DNA of 64,000 nucleotides from Symbiodinium microadriaticum (lineage: Eukaryota > Sar > Dinophyceae > Suessiales > Symbiodiniaceae), in assembly GCA_001939145.1 (NCBI GenBank), contig LSRX01000294.1:636296-700295 (forward strand), in the 5' to 3' direction. The translations under genes were made by a program, and so were the position numbers. Of this stretch, positions 1 through 12,000 are shown piece after piece. Under the pieces are notes generated by a model that saw only the letters and a program-made list of their open reading frames with translations, ran no database searches and had not been told where the DNA came from. Position 1 is the stretch's first letter. Every line of letters starts with the position of its first letter.

Positions 1-1036
1 AGGGTCCCGGTGGGGTTCTGTACGTCTGCATGTAGAGCCTGGCCGGGCAAGGGCAGGGCACAGGGCAGAAGGCATCGGGGGTTACGCCAAGCTCAACCTA
101 GCCGGATGGAACTGGAAAGTGCGCATCTTTTGTTGGGCGGATTCACATTTTGTGCGCACAGGGCCCGAGCCATATTTCCGATCAGGTTTTTCTTCACGTT
201 TCCAACCCACCCCACTCTCCTCTGGATTTCCAGCCCCGCAGCCTGGAAATGGTCTGGATCTGGTTGTCTTGGAGAGCCCTAGGAAAAATAAGGAAGAAAT
301 TAGAAAAAACATGAGGATCAAAAATAGAAAGAGAGAACACACATGTAAATTAAATGTGGAAAATTATGAAAATGTGAGAAAAAGATAGTGGAGGTTAGAG
401 AAACGGGTAACTGCAGAGTGGAAAATCGAGGAAAGATGCGAAACAATACCAGACTTGCATGGAGATGACCCCGGGACTTTGGTGAGGAGCAGTGCGCACA
501 CAAGCCACGAAGCGATTCCGGCCCCCTTGCGCCCCTGCCCCCCACGTGGCCCTAGCCTTAGGATCGGCGGGCCGCCGGTGGCTCTGCTCGGGGGTACCAT
601 ATTAGGGTCCCTTGTAATAATAAGGATCCTAGTATTTAGGGTACCTTATTTTGGGGTCCTTATAATACGGATCCTAGTAATTCTGGGATGGTTGGCGGGC
701 CTCTGTGCAAGAGGAATACATACAGTGCGTCGTACATACTTGGCTGTCCGGTGATTCGCTCCTCCCTCTCGGCATAAGAGTATAAGGCACGCTGCAGAGG
801 AATCCAGCGTCAAGTTTTCTTCTATACCGAACCACACTTTCTTTTTGCATCCCGAAACCACAACCCGACCTCTTTTCATAGTGTTAAGCCCCAACCACAG
901 TTTCCTCCATACTCTCTTTCACACCTTTCAGACCGAACCGCAGTTAACTTCCTAAAGTTCCTCTGAGAATTACTTACTTGGGGGGGAAGGCCCTATGCAG
1001 AGGACGGTGGTTACTTATAGAACTGAACATAGTACT

Positions 1037-1130
1037 ATAGGGGCCTTAATAATTCGAACAGGGTTTGGGGGGGCTAGGTATACTATAATCATAATAAGGA
1101 ACCCTCCAATTCTAATCATGAAGGCCCCTA
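1037..1130. mobile_element. MITE-like hairpin family B, copy 1
   Basis: Arm TAGGGGCCTTAATAATTCGA at the left and its imperfect complement ending AAGGCCCCTA at 1130. Related ends appear at 8577, 8632, 15010-15060 and, more degenerate, near 8970, 10560 and 36810. Confidence 0.7.
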
Positions 1131-1150
1131 TATTATGCGTTTGGTGCGAC

Positions 1151-1306
1151 ATGATTATTATTTTTACTATTATTGTTTTTATTATTACAATTATTATTTT
1201 GTTATTGTTATTATTATTGTTGTTGTTATTATCATTATCATTATTGTGTTAAGAGCGATTGTTATTAATTGTTGGATTACTATTAATATTATTATTATTA
1301 TTAAGC
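1151..1306 (+). repeat. TTA/ATT/TTG trinucleotide-rich tract
   Basis: Mostly T and A in three-base steps (TTATTATTATTG and similar). It creates long but meaningless open frames rich in I, V and L. Confidence 0.85.
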
Positions 1307-1768
1307 ACAGCACAATAAGAGTATGTGTTGGGTTGGACCGGCCCGAAGTCTCCAGAAGATCCCAAGTGAAGCGCCGGCGATTGGGATGTAGGTCACATCT
1401 ACTTGGGCCCCAGAGGCAACCGGAAACTTTCCGCAAGGAACTCATAAGGAACCCGAAAAAAAGCGCTAGGTAACAGGCGCTACGGCCACAGCATCATACG
1501 CCCGTGCATGTTAATGCTCGAAGTCCTGATGTTTCATCTCTCAAACACCGTGTCTTTCAAACTGCGGGGCTTTTCTGAGTTCGCCCGTCAGGCGCATTGG
1601 CAGCCGAGCTCATGATTAAGTGCTCCGTCTGATTGGGAGCATCTCGAAGACTTGGATGGGGCTTGCCCGTTCAGTGTCGTGAGCGACATGCTCCGAGACA
1701 GCGGCTTCGTGGGAAGGTCTCAGAATCTGAACTTCATGGTCTGTCTCGGATTCTCTTCTCAACTCGAG

Positions 1769-1849
1769 GGGGCTATGAGCTGTACCGTGGGTTTCGGCTT
1801 CATGGCGGTGAGGGGACTCCCCGGGTATGCCCCCATTACAGCATCCAAG
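1769..1849 (+). pseudogene. Short-chain dehydrogenase-like fragment (weak)
   Basis: The frame reads FMAVRGLPGYAPITASK, resembling the active-site segment of short-chain dehydrogenases (..GYxxYxxSK). The catalytic tyrosine position of YxxxK holds isoleucine. An AG|GC donor-like site follows the lysine. It could be a decayed exon or chance, and no other piece of such a gene was recognised nearby. Confidence 0.22.
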
Positions 1850-3006
1850 GCCTGGACCCTTGATTTTGAGACGTTCCCACGTGTTAATGGCAGACGGGTA
1901 TCAGTTACCTGGCGCTTTGTGTGCAAGGATGAGGAGGTTGCTTCGAATTCGGGTGTTGAAAGGGCTCAAAGATGCGCAAGCTTCGAGGTTCAGAGTCGCG
2001 GGAACCCGAATATGAAGCGATTCCTGCGCTCTTGACGTGAAGAGTTTAAGAGTGAGTGACGAGGCGTTTTGCCTCCTGCATCCAGTCACCTGAAGGGGGA
2101 CTGGATAGCAAGTAGTAGGTAGGGCTTGATTTCCAAGAAGATGCTCCTCCTAAACACAAGGAGCCGTAGATGGGAATAGATCTCGATTCAAAGTGAGGAG
2201 ACATTTTCCAAGAGCGGTCGAGCAACATCAGAGCCCCGCAAAATGGTGGTGCTTTGCAGCTTTCTTCGCTGACTGTGTTCGTGTGTGACACAGAGGGGAA
2301 GTCAAAAACTAAAGCACATTCTAGACCCCCAGACGCCAGGGCCTGAATCCCCCTATTGGCTAACCCTAAACACAAGCTGCCCTTAGACTGGGCGGTTGCC
2401 TTAGCACAGAGTGCACATGAACTACCGTAATCACACAGCTGATGGAATGCTTGAATGGTCATGCTGGTGGGATGAGGTATCCATTCCGTGACCTAGCCAC
2501 CGCCAGCAGCATCAACGACAACACAATCTTCTCTATCGTGTGATCATTGTCACCAAAAACCCATCCTCGTCCTCTTCGTCAGGTGGCATATCCACTGGTT
2601 CACCACACGGTCGTACCTAGACCGTTTCTTGCTGTTAACCGATTCTCTACTGAGTGTGCTTTACGGGATGAAGTCCCAATAGAGAGCAACCAGCGGAAGC
2701 CCAGCACAACGTAATCAGAGCGTTGTAACTCAGCAAGCAGCTAAAAGGTACCTGGATGCACGTAGCTTCCAAAACGGAAACGTGGGCCATGTTGAAGGTA
2801 GGTATTGGCACACTTTAGCATTGCGACGGCACTTTTGGGTCCGTACCACGTGTTCTGCTGTTTTGAGGGTTCTGCCCTAGACTTATGGGGTCTTTCACGA
2901 TTTGCAGAGCTTGGATGTCTCGAGGTCAAGATATCTTAAACCCTCAACCCTCGTGCGCTTAACCCTTCTTAACATCATCAAAGCACAGTACGGCCGAGAA
3001 TGCCAG

Positions 3007-3060
3007 GCTTCGCACCATGGACTCTTTGAAGCAGCTCTATAACCTCGCCATGGATGCGCC
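3007..3060 (+). CDS. NAT10: NAT10 exon: [16 protein letters not shown]
   Basis: First exon recognised in the window. It matches the family segment LLRTMNSLKQLYTVTMD, about 160 residues into the human protein. The acceptor is GCCAG|G and the donor is CC|GTGCAC. The last two bases join the first base of the 3906 exon in phase to give the codon CCG. Confidence 0.85.
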
Positions 3061-6000
3061 GTGCACCCGGCATCCCCTCATGGGTTTAGGTTTTGCATGG
3101 GCTGTCTTACGGATGGTAATCTTCGGGTTCTTGTGTCGGGCTTTATTGACTCATGAAGGCTCTGGGACCAGCCAGCCTTCATAGCCACATCCATGGGTGA
3201 ACTACCCATCCTCTTCAAGTCACGATTTTGGGACTTTCGGACCGCCTTGAGCCTTCTAGGGAACTCCTTACCGCCGTCGAAAGAACCATCGAAGCAGCCC
3301 GGGAGAAAAACCTTGAAATCCTGAGCCCCCAAAGGCTCTCCAAAAGTAAGAACTTCGAGGCCTTCGATTAAAGCACTCTCTACTACTACCCCCTAGAATT
3401 CATTATTCTCGCGATTCAGGCCCCCAAAATGAAACCCCTCCTTCCCTCATAGAGACCCCGTAGACACCCAGAGAGCTCCAAGTTTCGAATCAAGGAACGT
3501 TCGGGGGGTTCACGGTTTAGGCGTTAGGGTTTTCAGGTTTTTAGAGTTTAGGGTTTTTAAAGTTGAGGGTGTTGGAGTTTAGGGCTTTTGGAGGTTTAGG
3601 ATGTTGGGATTTTAGGGCTTTAGAGCTTAGGGTTTTAAAGTTGAGTGTTTTGGAGCTTGGGGCTTTGGGGGTTTAAGGTTTTGGGATTTAGGCTTTAGGG
3701 GCTCGTGATTTCATTTGAGCTATAGTCCTCAAATTAGAAAGCATTGAGCTAGCTGGCTCTCTGTGAAGGTGCGAGCTCGTGTAGGTTGAGACTCAGGTTT
3801 TCAGGTTTCGGTGAGGCTTTTGATGAAAGACCCTGCGGGCCCGAATAGCTACTGATCCTGCTTCTAAGGGAGAGCTTACAAAACCCCATGCTTGAAATGA
3901 GTCAGGCACCACAACCTGCGCACCGAGACGCACATCGACACAGAGCCGCGCTTCAACGAACGCCGGGCACCTGATCGTCGTTCTGCGATTCGGCACATGG
4001 GGCAGCCTTTCTGAATTGACATTCGGGGTCGAGGGTTCAGGGAGACGGGGGGCGTATTCTTCTTAGTAGCTGAATGGGTACACTTTAACCTTTTGGGATA
4101 ATATGATCCCTTGTAGAACTGTAAGTGCACACTGTTTTGTGCCTATGAACTCAGCAACTAAGTATACTTTATTTGTGACTATTTTCAGTTGAGAATTAAG
4201 CGATGGGGGCAGGCAGGTTTCAGAGTTCAACGTTGAGGCTTTCCGTTCACGGTCTGTGGTTAAGGGCTATCCTCATGCTGCATATCCTGACGGAACAACC
4301 CAACCCTAAGCGCTAAACCCACATCCTGACGTCCTGACCGAAGCTCAACACCTTCCACTTATGGGGCCTAAGTAGGGCTGTATATATATATATATATATA
4401 TAAATATATATATATACACACACACATACACACTATACTACTAAACTGTACTCTCTCTTCTTTATACACACACATATATATATATATGTTAAGCTATATA
4501 TATATATATATGCAAAACTAGACTCAGCAGAACTGGTCAGAAGCATGGTTACAAGGAAGGTGGTCCCCTAAAAGCCTGGTCCCAATCGGGGTTCACGCAA
4601 CCTCATAGTCTGCTTGCTCAACCCAGAGAGTCCAAAACCCCTTAATTAAGGAATACACCTTAAAATCATATCAGGGTTCCTCTTGTAGCTTAAGGTATGT
4701 TCCTTATTTAAGGGGTTTTGGAGTCTCTGGGAAGCCCCTACTCCCCGGGGAACATGGACCCTTCGACTCAGATCTTCGGATTCTTGGGGCTTTGAAGTTT
4801 TGCTTGGAGGTTCATGTCATGGGTAGTTATCAGTGGGGTTGCAAGTCCCCTGATGTGGGCTATATATAACTTAGTGTTACCCTACTTCTAACCCCACTTA
4901 TAACTACCCATGACACCCCCCAAGTAGGAGTGGAGATTGAGGGTTCGACTATGGGCCTCAGTTCAGGCTTTGGGAATTCGGGTTGCTGGGAGTCCGAGTC
5001 CTTATAAAGAAGAGAGAGCACAGTTTAGTAGTATAGTATGTGTGTTTGTATATATATATATATAGCCCTACTTAGGCCCCATAAAGTCATACTTAAGGCC
5101 GAAAGGTCCCTCCCCCGGACTCCCTGTTCCGAGGCTTGGTCCTGTCGCTAAAGGACTGCTCGTCGCCAGGGGCTCAGTTCTGAGATATAGGGTTTAGGGT
5201 TTTAGGGTATCCTGTAAAGGGATCTACAGGGGTTATTACAGGGGTTGGGGGTTTAGGGTTTCGGGGTTTTGGGTCCTGGGTTTTGGCCTGGGGGTTAAAG
5301 GCTTAGGGTGCTGGGTTTAGGGTTTAGGGTCCTGGAAGCAATAAGAAGAGAGAAGAATATAACACTACTAATGCATGCTTAACAGTGCTACTATCACAAA
5401 CAAGGAGAAAAATAACAAGCACAGGTGTCATCATCTTCGTCATAAAGTCTGTAATAACAAGAGTAATCTATAGTAAAGATTAGCAATACCGGCAATAGCA
5501 CGAAAAAGAACAAAGCGTCATAGTGATTCCCTTTGCAGTTCTTGTGGTAGCTCTAGTATAAATGAACCCACAAAGCCGGATTCTGATGCTGAAGACCCCT
5601 ACTAGGGGAGCCCCTGGGTTCTGGATCCTATGGGGTTTTCGATAAAACGGTGGAGTTTCTAAGGCGTTGGGGTGAAGCCTGCGGGCTCAGATGTTTAGGG
5701 GTTTTTAGGACTTAAGACGCAAAAAATTGGGGACGTAAGCTTCGGTGGGTTTTTTGCAGGTTTCAGCAACCTTAAACAATAACTAAGCCCAAATACTACG
5801 GGTCATGCGAGAGGAGAAGGCCCGTAAGAGCCCTGGAGCCTATGGTCAGGACCCGAGCTTGGTATCGAGGATTTTTTGCTGTGGGGAGGNAAACCCCTAA
5901 ACCCCTAAACCCCTAAACCCTACATCCTAAGCCCTAAATCCTAAACCCCTAAAAACCCTAAACCCTTAGGGCAATAACCTAGACCCCAAGTTCAGCCTCG

Positions 6001-9000
6001 GAACAGCGAGCTTAGGGGTTTAGAGGTCAGGGTTTAGGGGCGAATGCTTAAGGCATCTGAATACTATCCCGTTGCGGTCCCGGTGTCGATAATTCATCGA
6101 CAAACCCTAAACCCTAGACCCTAAACTAAGCATAGTCTACAGGTTATAGCCGTGGCCACGACCCCACGGTCCTCTCATTCCAGCCTCGTAGCTGGCAGCA
6201 ATAGCCTGTTGTCCCATGCTAGGGGTTAGGGTATAGGGGCTAGGGGTTTAGGGGTTAGGGTTTAAGGGGTTAGGGGTTTAGGGGTTTAGGGGTTTAGGGG
6301 TTTGTCATTTAGGACTAGGGTTCTGTACCAGTGCCCCAGCCGCAAAATCTCGGGAGATCCTGGGGATGCTCATGTTGCGCTGGAGGGCTGCAAGAAAGAC
6401 GGCTGCGACTATGGCAGCAGTGGAGTATCCAGTGATTGCGGAGCTCGTGCCAGCATTGTTTTTTTTTATAGAGCCTGGACAACAGGATCAATCCAAGCGG
6501 GTACCTACAACTGCCCGTCAATCGTTCTCATCGAGGGATAAACACGTGCCTGGCCATGGTCACTGCGGTTGAAAGCAATCGCAAAGAGGCAAGCCGAGCC
6601 TGAAGCTGCCGCGTGATCAGATCATGGAGAGCATATGGGGGTTTCCGAAAGTAGGGGACCCTGAGATAGTACCCTAAATAGTAGAATCCTTACTATAAGG
6701 ACCCCAAAATCAGGTACCCTAATTTTCGGTAAGTCCCATATTCGTACATGATAAGCCCTAAATCACGTGGGGCACAGAATGCACATGCAACGACGGAAAC
6801 CTTGGCCGGGACAGTGGAGGACTTTTCCAGGACGCACTGTTCATTTGTCAGCCCGGACCGCTCCCACGTAGATGTCATATCGCAATCCTCCTCAGTCATG
6901 TCCATGAGTGGGACACAGCTTGATACTGGCACTGCCTTGATTTTGGAAAGACTGCTGCTGTGCTGATTGCCGTGTCTTGAAAGGAGTGCTATCCCAACGA
7001 GTGCCACTGTGATTGATGCTATGATGGTTGTGTTGACCACAGTGTACACCCGCCTCTCCACTGCTTTGCGTCTAATGTAGGGGCTACTAAATAGTTAGCT
7101 ATACTATGTTAGGGGTTCCTGATATTATAGTATAATGGGCTTCAAAACCCTATTCCAATTATTGGGCTCTCGTGTTGAGGGCTTTAGCCGATTCGGTTGG
7201 CAGTGGTGTTTGAAAGCTAGTTACCCACCAATGCCAACCGTATCAGTTCAAGCGCTCAACACAGGAAGTGAATATAGGGATCGGGATAGGTTGGAACAGC
7301 TATCCCTCGCAGTCCCTCCAAGCCTCTTCGAAGACATTATAGGGGGGTTTCTCTTAAGACTGTCGGTGCTAAAGCCTCGCGTCAGATGCTGCTTCTGCGC
7401 CAGACATTCTGCCTCAAGCCCGTCAGCCCCGAAATAGAATCAAGATCCTCAATCCTGAAGCTACAAGCCCCAACACCCGTGAAGCCCTGGAGCTTAAAAC
7501 CCAAAAGCCCTCAAACAGATGCCTGGTTGTCGACGACGAGCTCAACATCCTTCCCTTGTCCCGGCATGCCAAAGCCGGCATCCCATCAATTTCGAGTTCT
7601 GTGGAATTTAGGGCTTTAAGGCTTTATGGGCTTCGTGGGATGTCTTTCGGTCTGGCATTAGAGGCCTTGTAGGACGGGGTTCGTCGGATCTTGAAGGGTT
7701 CTGCAAGGGTCTCGGGTTGCGGCTTCGGGTTGAGAGGTGTGTTGAGGGTGAAGGGTTTACTGTCCCTGGTGCCAGAGCAACCTCCCTTTATGGCTTTAGG
7801 CCTCAGGGCTTGAGTTTCGGAGCCGGGTTTAGGGTTTAGGGCAACACCTCCCTTCATGGCTTTCGGAGCCGGGCTAGAGTCGGCCAGAGCTGGCGAATAG
7901 ACCCCCATCGCCACCGCCCCCCTCAGTAAGGGTTGTTTGCACACGAGGAGATCAACCTCAAGCCTTGACTCTACACCAAAGCCAGGGTTGGTAGACTCTG
8001 AGCTGACTGGTCGAAGCGCAAGCCGTAGCTTGACAAATGTGCACGGGCATTTTTCGCAGCTTGTGGGCCTGTCGCGTCGGCGAGTCGTTGTCTTGCCTGG
8101 CACAGGACCGTCGCGAAGACCCCCAAGCCCCTTCTTTGTCACAGCAAAATGCGCATGTGCCATAGCACTCTGAAGTCCGAGACCCAGCTCGCTCAGACCC
8201 GCAAAAAACAAAAGCAGGAAGACAAACCACCGAAGACCTGTGACCCTCAAATCCTCAGGCCCCCCGTAGTTTGGCGCTCCTTTAAGTTCGGTTTCAACGA
8301 TGTACTCGCCCGAGCAAGCCGCACTAGTGACTAGTGCCGAAGCCCGAAGAGTTGTGTTTTCACAATTCTTCCGCAGGGCTCCTTCACATAAGTATGGACC
8401 AGAATTATACCCCATGGGCCTTTATGGAACCCCCATAGAGAGAGCCTTACATTCTCAGACGGAAGGCTCCCCCTACTTAGAGGCCCCCTGGGCACTTAGT
8501 AGCCCTGCCGAGGCCGTGAAGTCGCTGAAGGCCGGACGCGGGCTTCCAAAGGAAAAGCTCCCAGTGGTCAAATTTAGGGCCTTAATGATTGGGATAGGGT
8601 TTTGGGGTTTTTCTACTCTCGTTATAATAAGGAACCCCAAAACCCCATTCTAATAAGCTCCGAGTGGTCTACGTGGATGTTCATGGGTAGCTATAAGTGG
8701 GGGTACAAGTCCCGCAATAACAATGTGGGCTATAACTATAGTTACCCTACTTATAGCCCCACTTATAACTACCCATGAAACCCCCAAGTAGGCTTACTTG
8801 GGGTTTCTTGGGGTTTAAGTTGAAAGAGTCCTAGAATGCTTAAGACTTCTCTCTGCCTAACTCCAAAGCCTTACACTTACATGTAAAGCACATTTTCAGG
8901 GGTTTGTGGGCGTTGATAAATGCAGCCTCCTACAGTTATGCTATAAAATAAACCACAAACCTACTCAAATTATTGAGGCCCCTATCTTAAATCGCTCAAG

Positions 9001-12000
9001 GCACCGGCCATTTGGTGCTGAGGAAAGATGTTCGTTGATGGTCTTAGGGCTTCGAGAATATATACATATACATATATAGGATTCGGGGTCATGGGGCGCT
9101 TCATGCGTTGCGCAGGGGCTCCGGTCCGGAGTTTCAGGGTCTTCGAGGATTCACAAGAATTTTCGGAGCTTCGGGCTGATATGATATGGGCCTGGTAGGG
9201 TTTAGAGTTAGGGGGCGTTGGGCTGAGGGTGTGAAGCTTGGTGATTCTGTCCGATATGGGGTTCAGGAAGTGAGATTTCGGTGGTTTTCAATGCCAGGCT
9301 ATACACCCGTGGCCTAATGACAGCTTTCAACTTTTATTCAAGACTCTACTTGCTGATTGTCCCCTAGACTAAACCCTAAACCAGCTTTTCACAGGATGAG
9401 GACGAAGAGGAGGGCGACAGCGAGAGGCCACAAATTTCGGGGCTGGTCTGCTTGCCGAGCTGGAGGTAGAAGCGATTCTTTATCATCCAGACCGCTTGAA
9501 GGATTCCAAGCAATAAGACCTCTGAACACGTCCTGATCTTAAACACTGTTCCGAACCCATATCACTGTATGATACCTTGTTGGTGGTAACGCTTGATCCT
9601 TGGAGGCACCTCGCCCCAAAAACTTGTAGATCGACAGGCAGGCAGGTTTGACCGTGTCAGTATGCCCCGGTTGAAAGGGCAAATTGTTTGCTTGAAAGGA
9701 CTCGCTCTTCCAAGATGCAGCAAGATTCCTTGAGTCATCGCAAGAAGCCCGCAAAGCAGCGGCAGTGCATCGGGTTTTGTGGGTTGGTTTTAGTAATGGG
9801 GGGTTGAGCCTTGGTGTGAGTTCTGAGGATGTGCGCTGTTTGCCTTGCGGCTTAGGGCTTAGGGCTCCCGGGTTGGGATTTCGGGCTTCAGATTTCAGGG
9901 CTGGGGCTCCTTAAGGCTTAAGGCCTCAGCATTGAAATCTCTATTGGAATTAACACGTCCACAAGGGTTCCTTCAAGGGTTCTATAAGGGCTCTAGGGCT
10001 TATGGCTACCATGACCAAGTTTATCGGTTCTGATGTTCCCATGAGCATGCAAAACCCTAAAAGCCCTAAACCCTAAACCCTAAGGCACGTAGTGGTCCAT
10101 TCTGGACGAAACTGCGCCTACTGCAGGCCGAAGACCGCCAACGAGAAAGAGCTAGAGGAGCTGAAGGCAACGACGGCTTCCTGGCGGAATGAGACGGTCT
10201 TCTGCGTAGTTCTCTAAATCAGTGTCCCTTTTAGGATCTTTTAGGGTCCTTTCTCCCCGACACTTCCTAATCCTTGAAATCAGTCTCTTATAGTTCCTTG
10301 AATCCGTTTCTTAGAGTCCCTTTAATCCGTCTTTTATCGTTCCTTTTTAGTCGGAGTTCCTTTAGTCGGTCTCTTGTAGTTCCTTTAGAGGGAGCCCTGA
10401 GGAAACCCCCGGGTCTCCTAAGGCCGAAGCGGTTCCTCTGGGACCGATTGTGGCCACTTCCCGGACGCTGGACCAGGTGCCATGGGTGAAGGGGTTTTGG
10501 GGCTCTAGGCTCCGTCGGGCTCCTGATTCTACTTGCAGGTAGAAGTAGAGGATGATACCCAAGCCCCAATTCCAATTAACGAGGCCCCTATGCTAAACCA
10601 TTCTGGTAAGGAGGAACCCTACAAATCAGGACGGCTGTTCTCAGAGTCAGCTTCTATTTTGTGGCAGCTTAACCCTTCCAGGCACCTACTATATAGGGTA
10701 CTACAGCCCCTAGGGCCCTATATAGTAGGTACCTGGAGGGTTGGGGCAGCTCGGGTCTCGGGTATCGGGCGGCTCGGCAGATTTCGGAAGTGCCGGGGCA
10801 CCAGTTTCAGCTCTGGGCTTCCCACAGAAAACCCCAAACCCTACATCGCAGGCATTCTTATCGCACGGAATCCCTACCGGGTGGTGATAAGCCTTTTGCA
10901 ATGTTTCGTAATCGAAGACCGGAGCAAAGCTGCCTAAAGCAAAACCGCGAAATAAGAAGATCCCAAAGCCTAAACCCTCTGAACCCCAAAGAAAGAGCCT
11001 AAGTAAGTTTAGGGGTTAGGGTTTAGGAGTTTAGGGTTTTGGGGTTTAGGGTTTAGGGTTTCCAAAAGCCGCCCTCTCTTCTTTCCTTGCAGGCAAAAGC
11101 TGTCATGAGTTTCGTAGACGCGATCTCGGAGAAGAGCTTGAACCGAACGTGCCTTGGACCTTCCTCGGGCGCTTGTATGGGGCTCATGTTACAGTATGTT
11201 TACGGTATGTTACAGTACCTCTGGGGATTTCTACGATAGATTTGTGTTCAGAAGACCCCCACCTGGGTGGTGTTGGGGGTTTTTGGATTTCTGGAGGTTT
11301 TGGAAGCAACTGGGGGTTGCATATAGTGGTAAGCGGGGGCGTGCTCTAGGGTTTTTCGTGTGGGCTGAAGGTTTGACAACTAGTTGGCTGGATTTCGGGG
11401 CTGGCAACCTATAGACTATAGACCCTAAAACCTGAAAAGCTTCTGGCAATCGCAAAGTCACTTATGACGAAAAAGCCTTGCAAGCAGAACTGTCTACCTG
11501 CTCCTCTTCTCTCCGAGCAAGGATGGCGCTGACTGCAGCGCGCGGCCGTGGCAAGTGTTGTGGCGGCAGGGAGAGGTAGGTGGTGTCTCTGCAGGATTTC
11601 ACGAGCCAACTTTCGGGATTGCTGTAGAACTGCAGGTAGAATGCTTGCAGTTTTACCTTGTGCGAAAGGACTGTGTAGAACCCATATTCATGGGCTTTGA
11701 GTGGGTCTTACACTGCTTCACGAGCGGATAGGTTTTTTGAAGAGGGTTGAAAGGGTGGTTTTGGGTGGGCATTTTGCAAGTTGGAGTTCGCACAGGTCCC
11801 ACGTGTTGCATGTCGAACAATCGATTTGAAGGCGATTGCATTCAGGTTTGAGGATTTACCTAGACCGCCAAAGAACACACACTGGCCGCCGTTCGTTGAG
11901 ATTGAAAGTAATGTTCATGCTTCGGCCTGGAAAGTGTATACGTATGCGTACCTTTACGCCTGCTTTTTGGTTTTCGAATCGTGAAAGCCCCTATACTATA

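Larger units (their letters stand above)
4359..5084. mobile_element. Nested foldback element, about 726 bp
   Basis: Outer arms at 4359-4466 and 5003-5084 are inverted copies that begin TTATGGGGCCTAAGTAGGGC and contain TA runs, ACACATAC.., ACTAAACTGT and CTCTCTCTTCTTTATA. Two further hairpins lie inside (4622-4731 and 4816-4914). No transposase frame is visible. It lies in the intron between the 3906 and 7519 exons. Confidence 0.8.

Noticed and set aside
6388..6412. Possible NAT10 microexon reading VALEGCKK between the 3906 and 7519 exons
   Set aside because: Only GCKK resembles the expected SLASCKK, and no acceptable donor restores phase.
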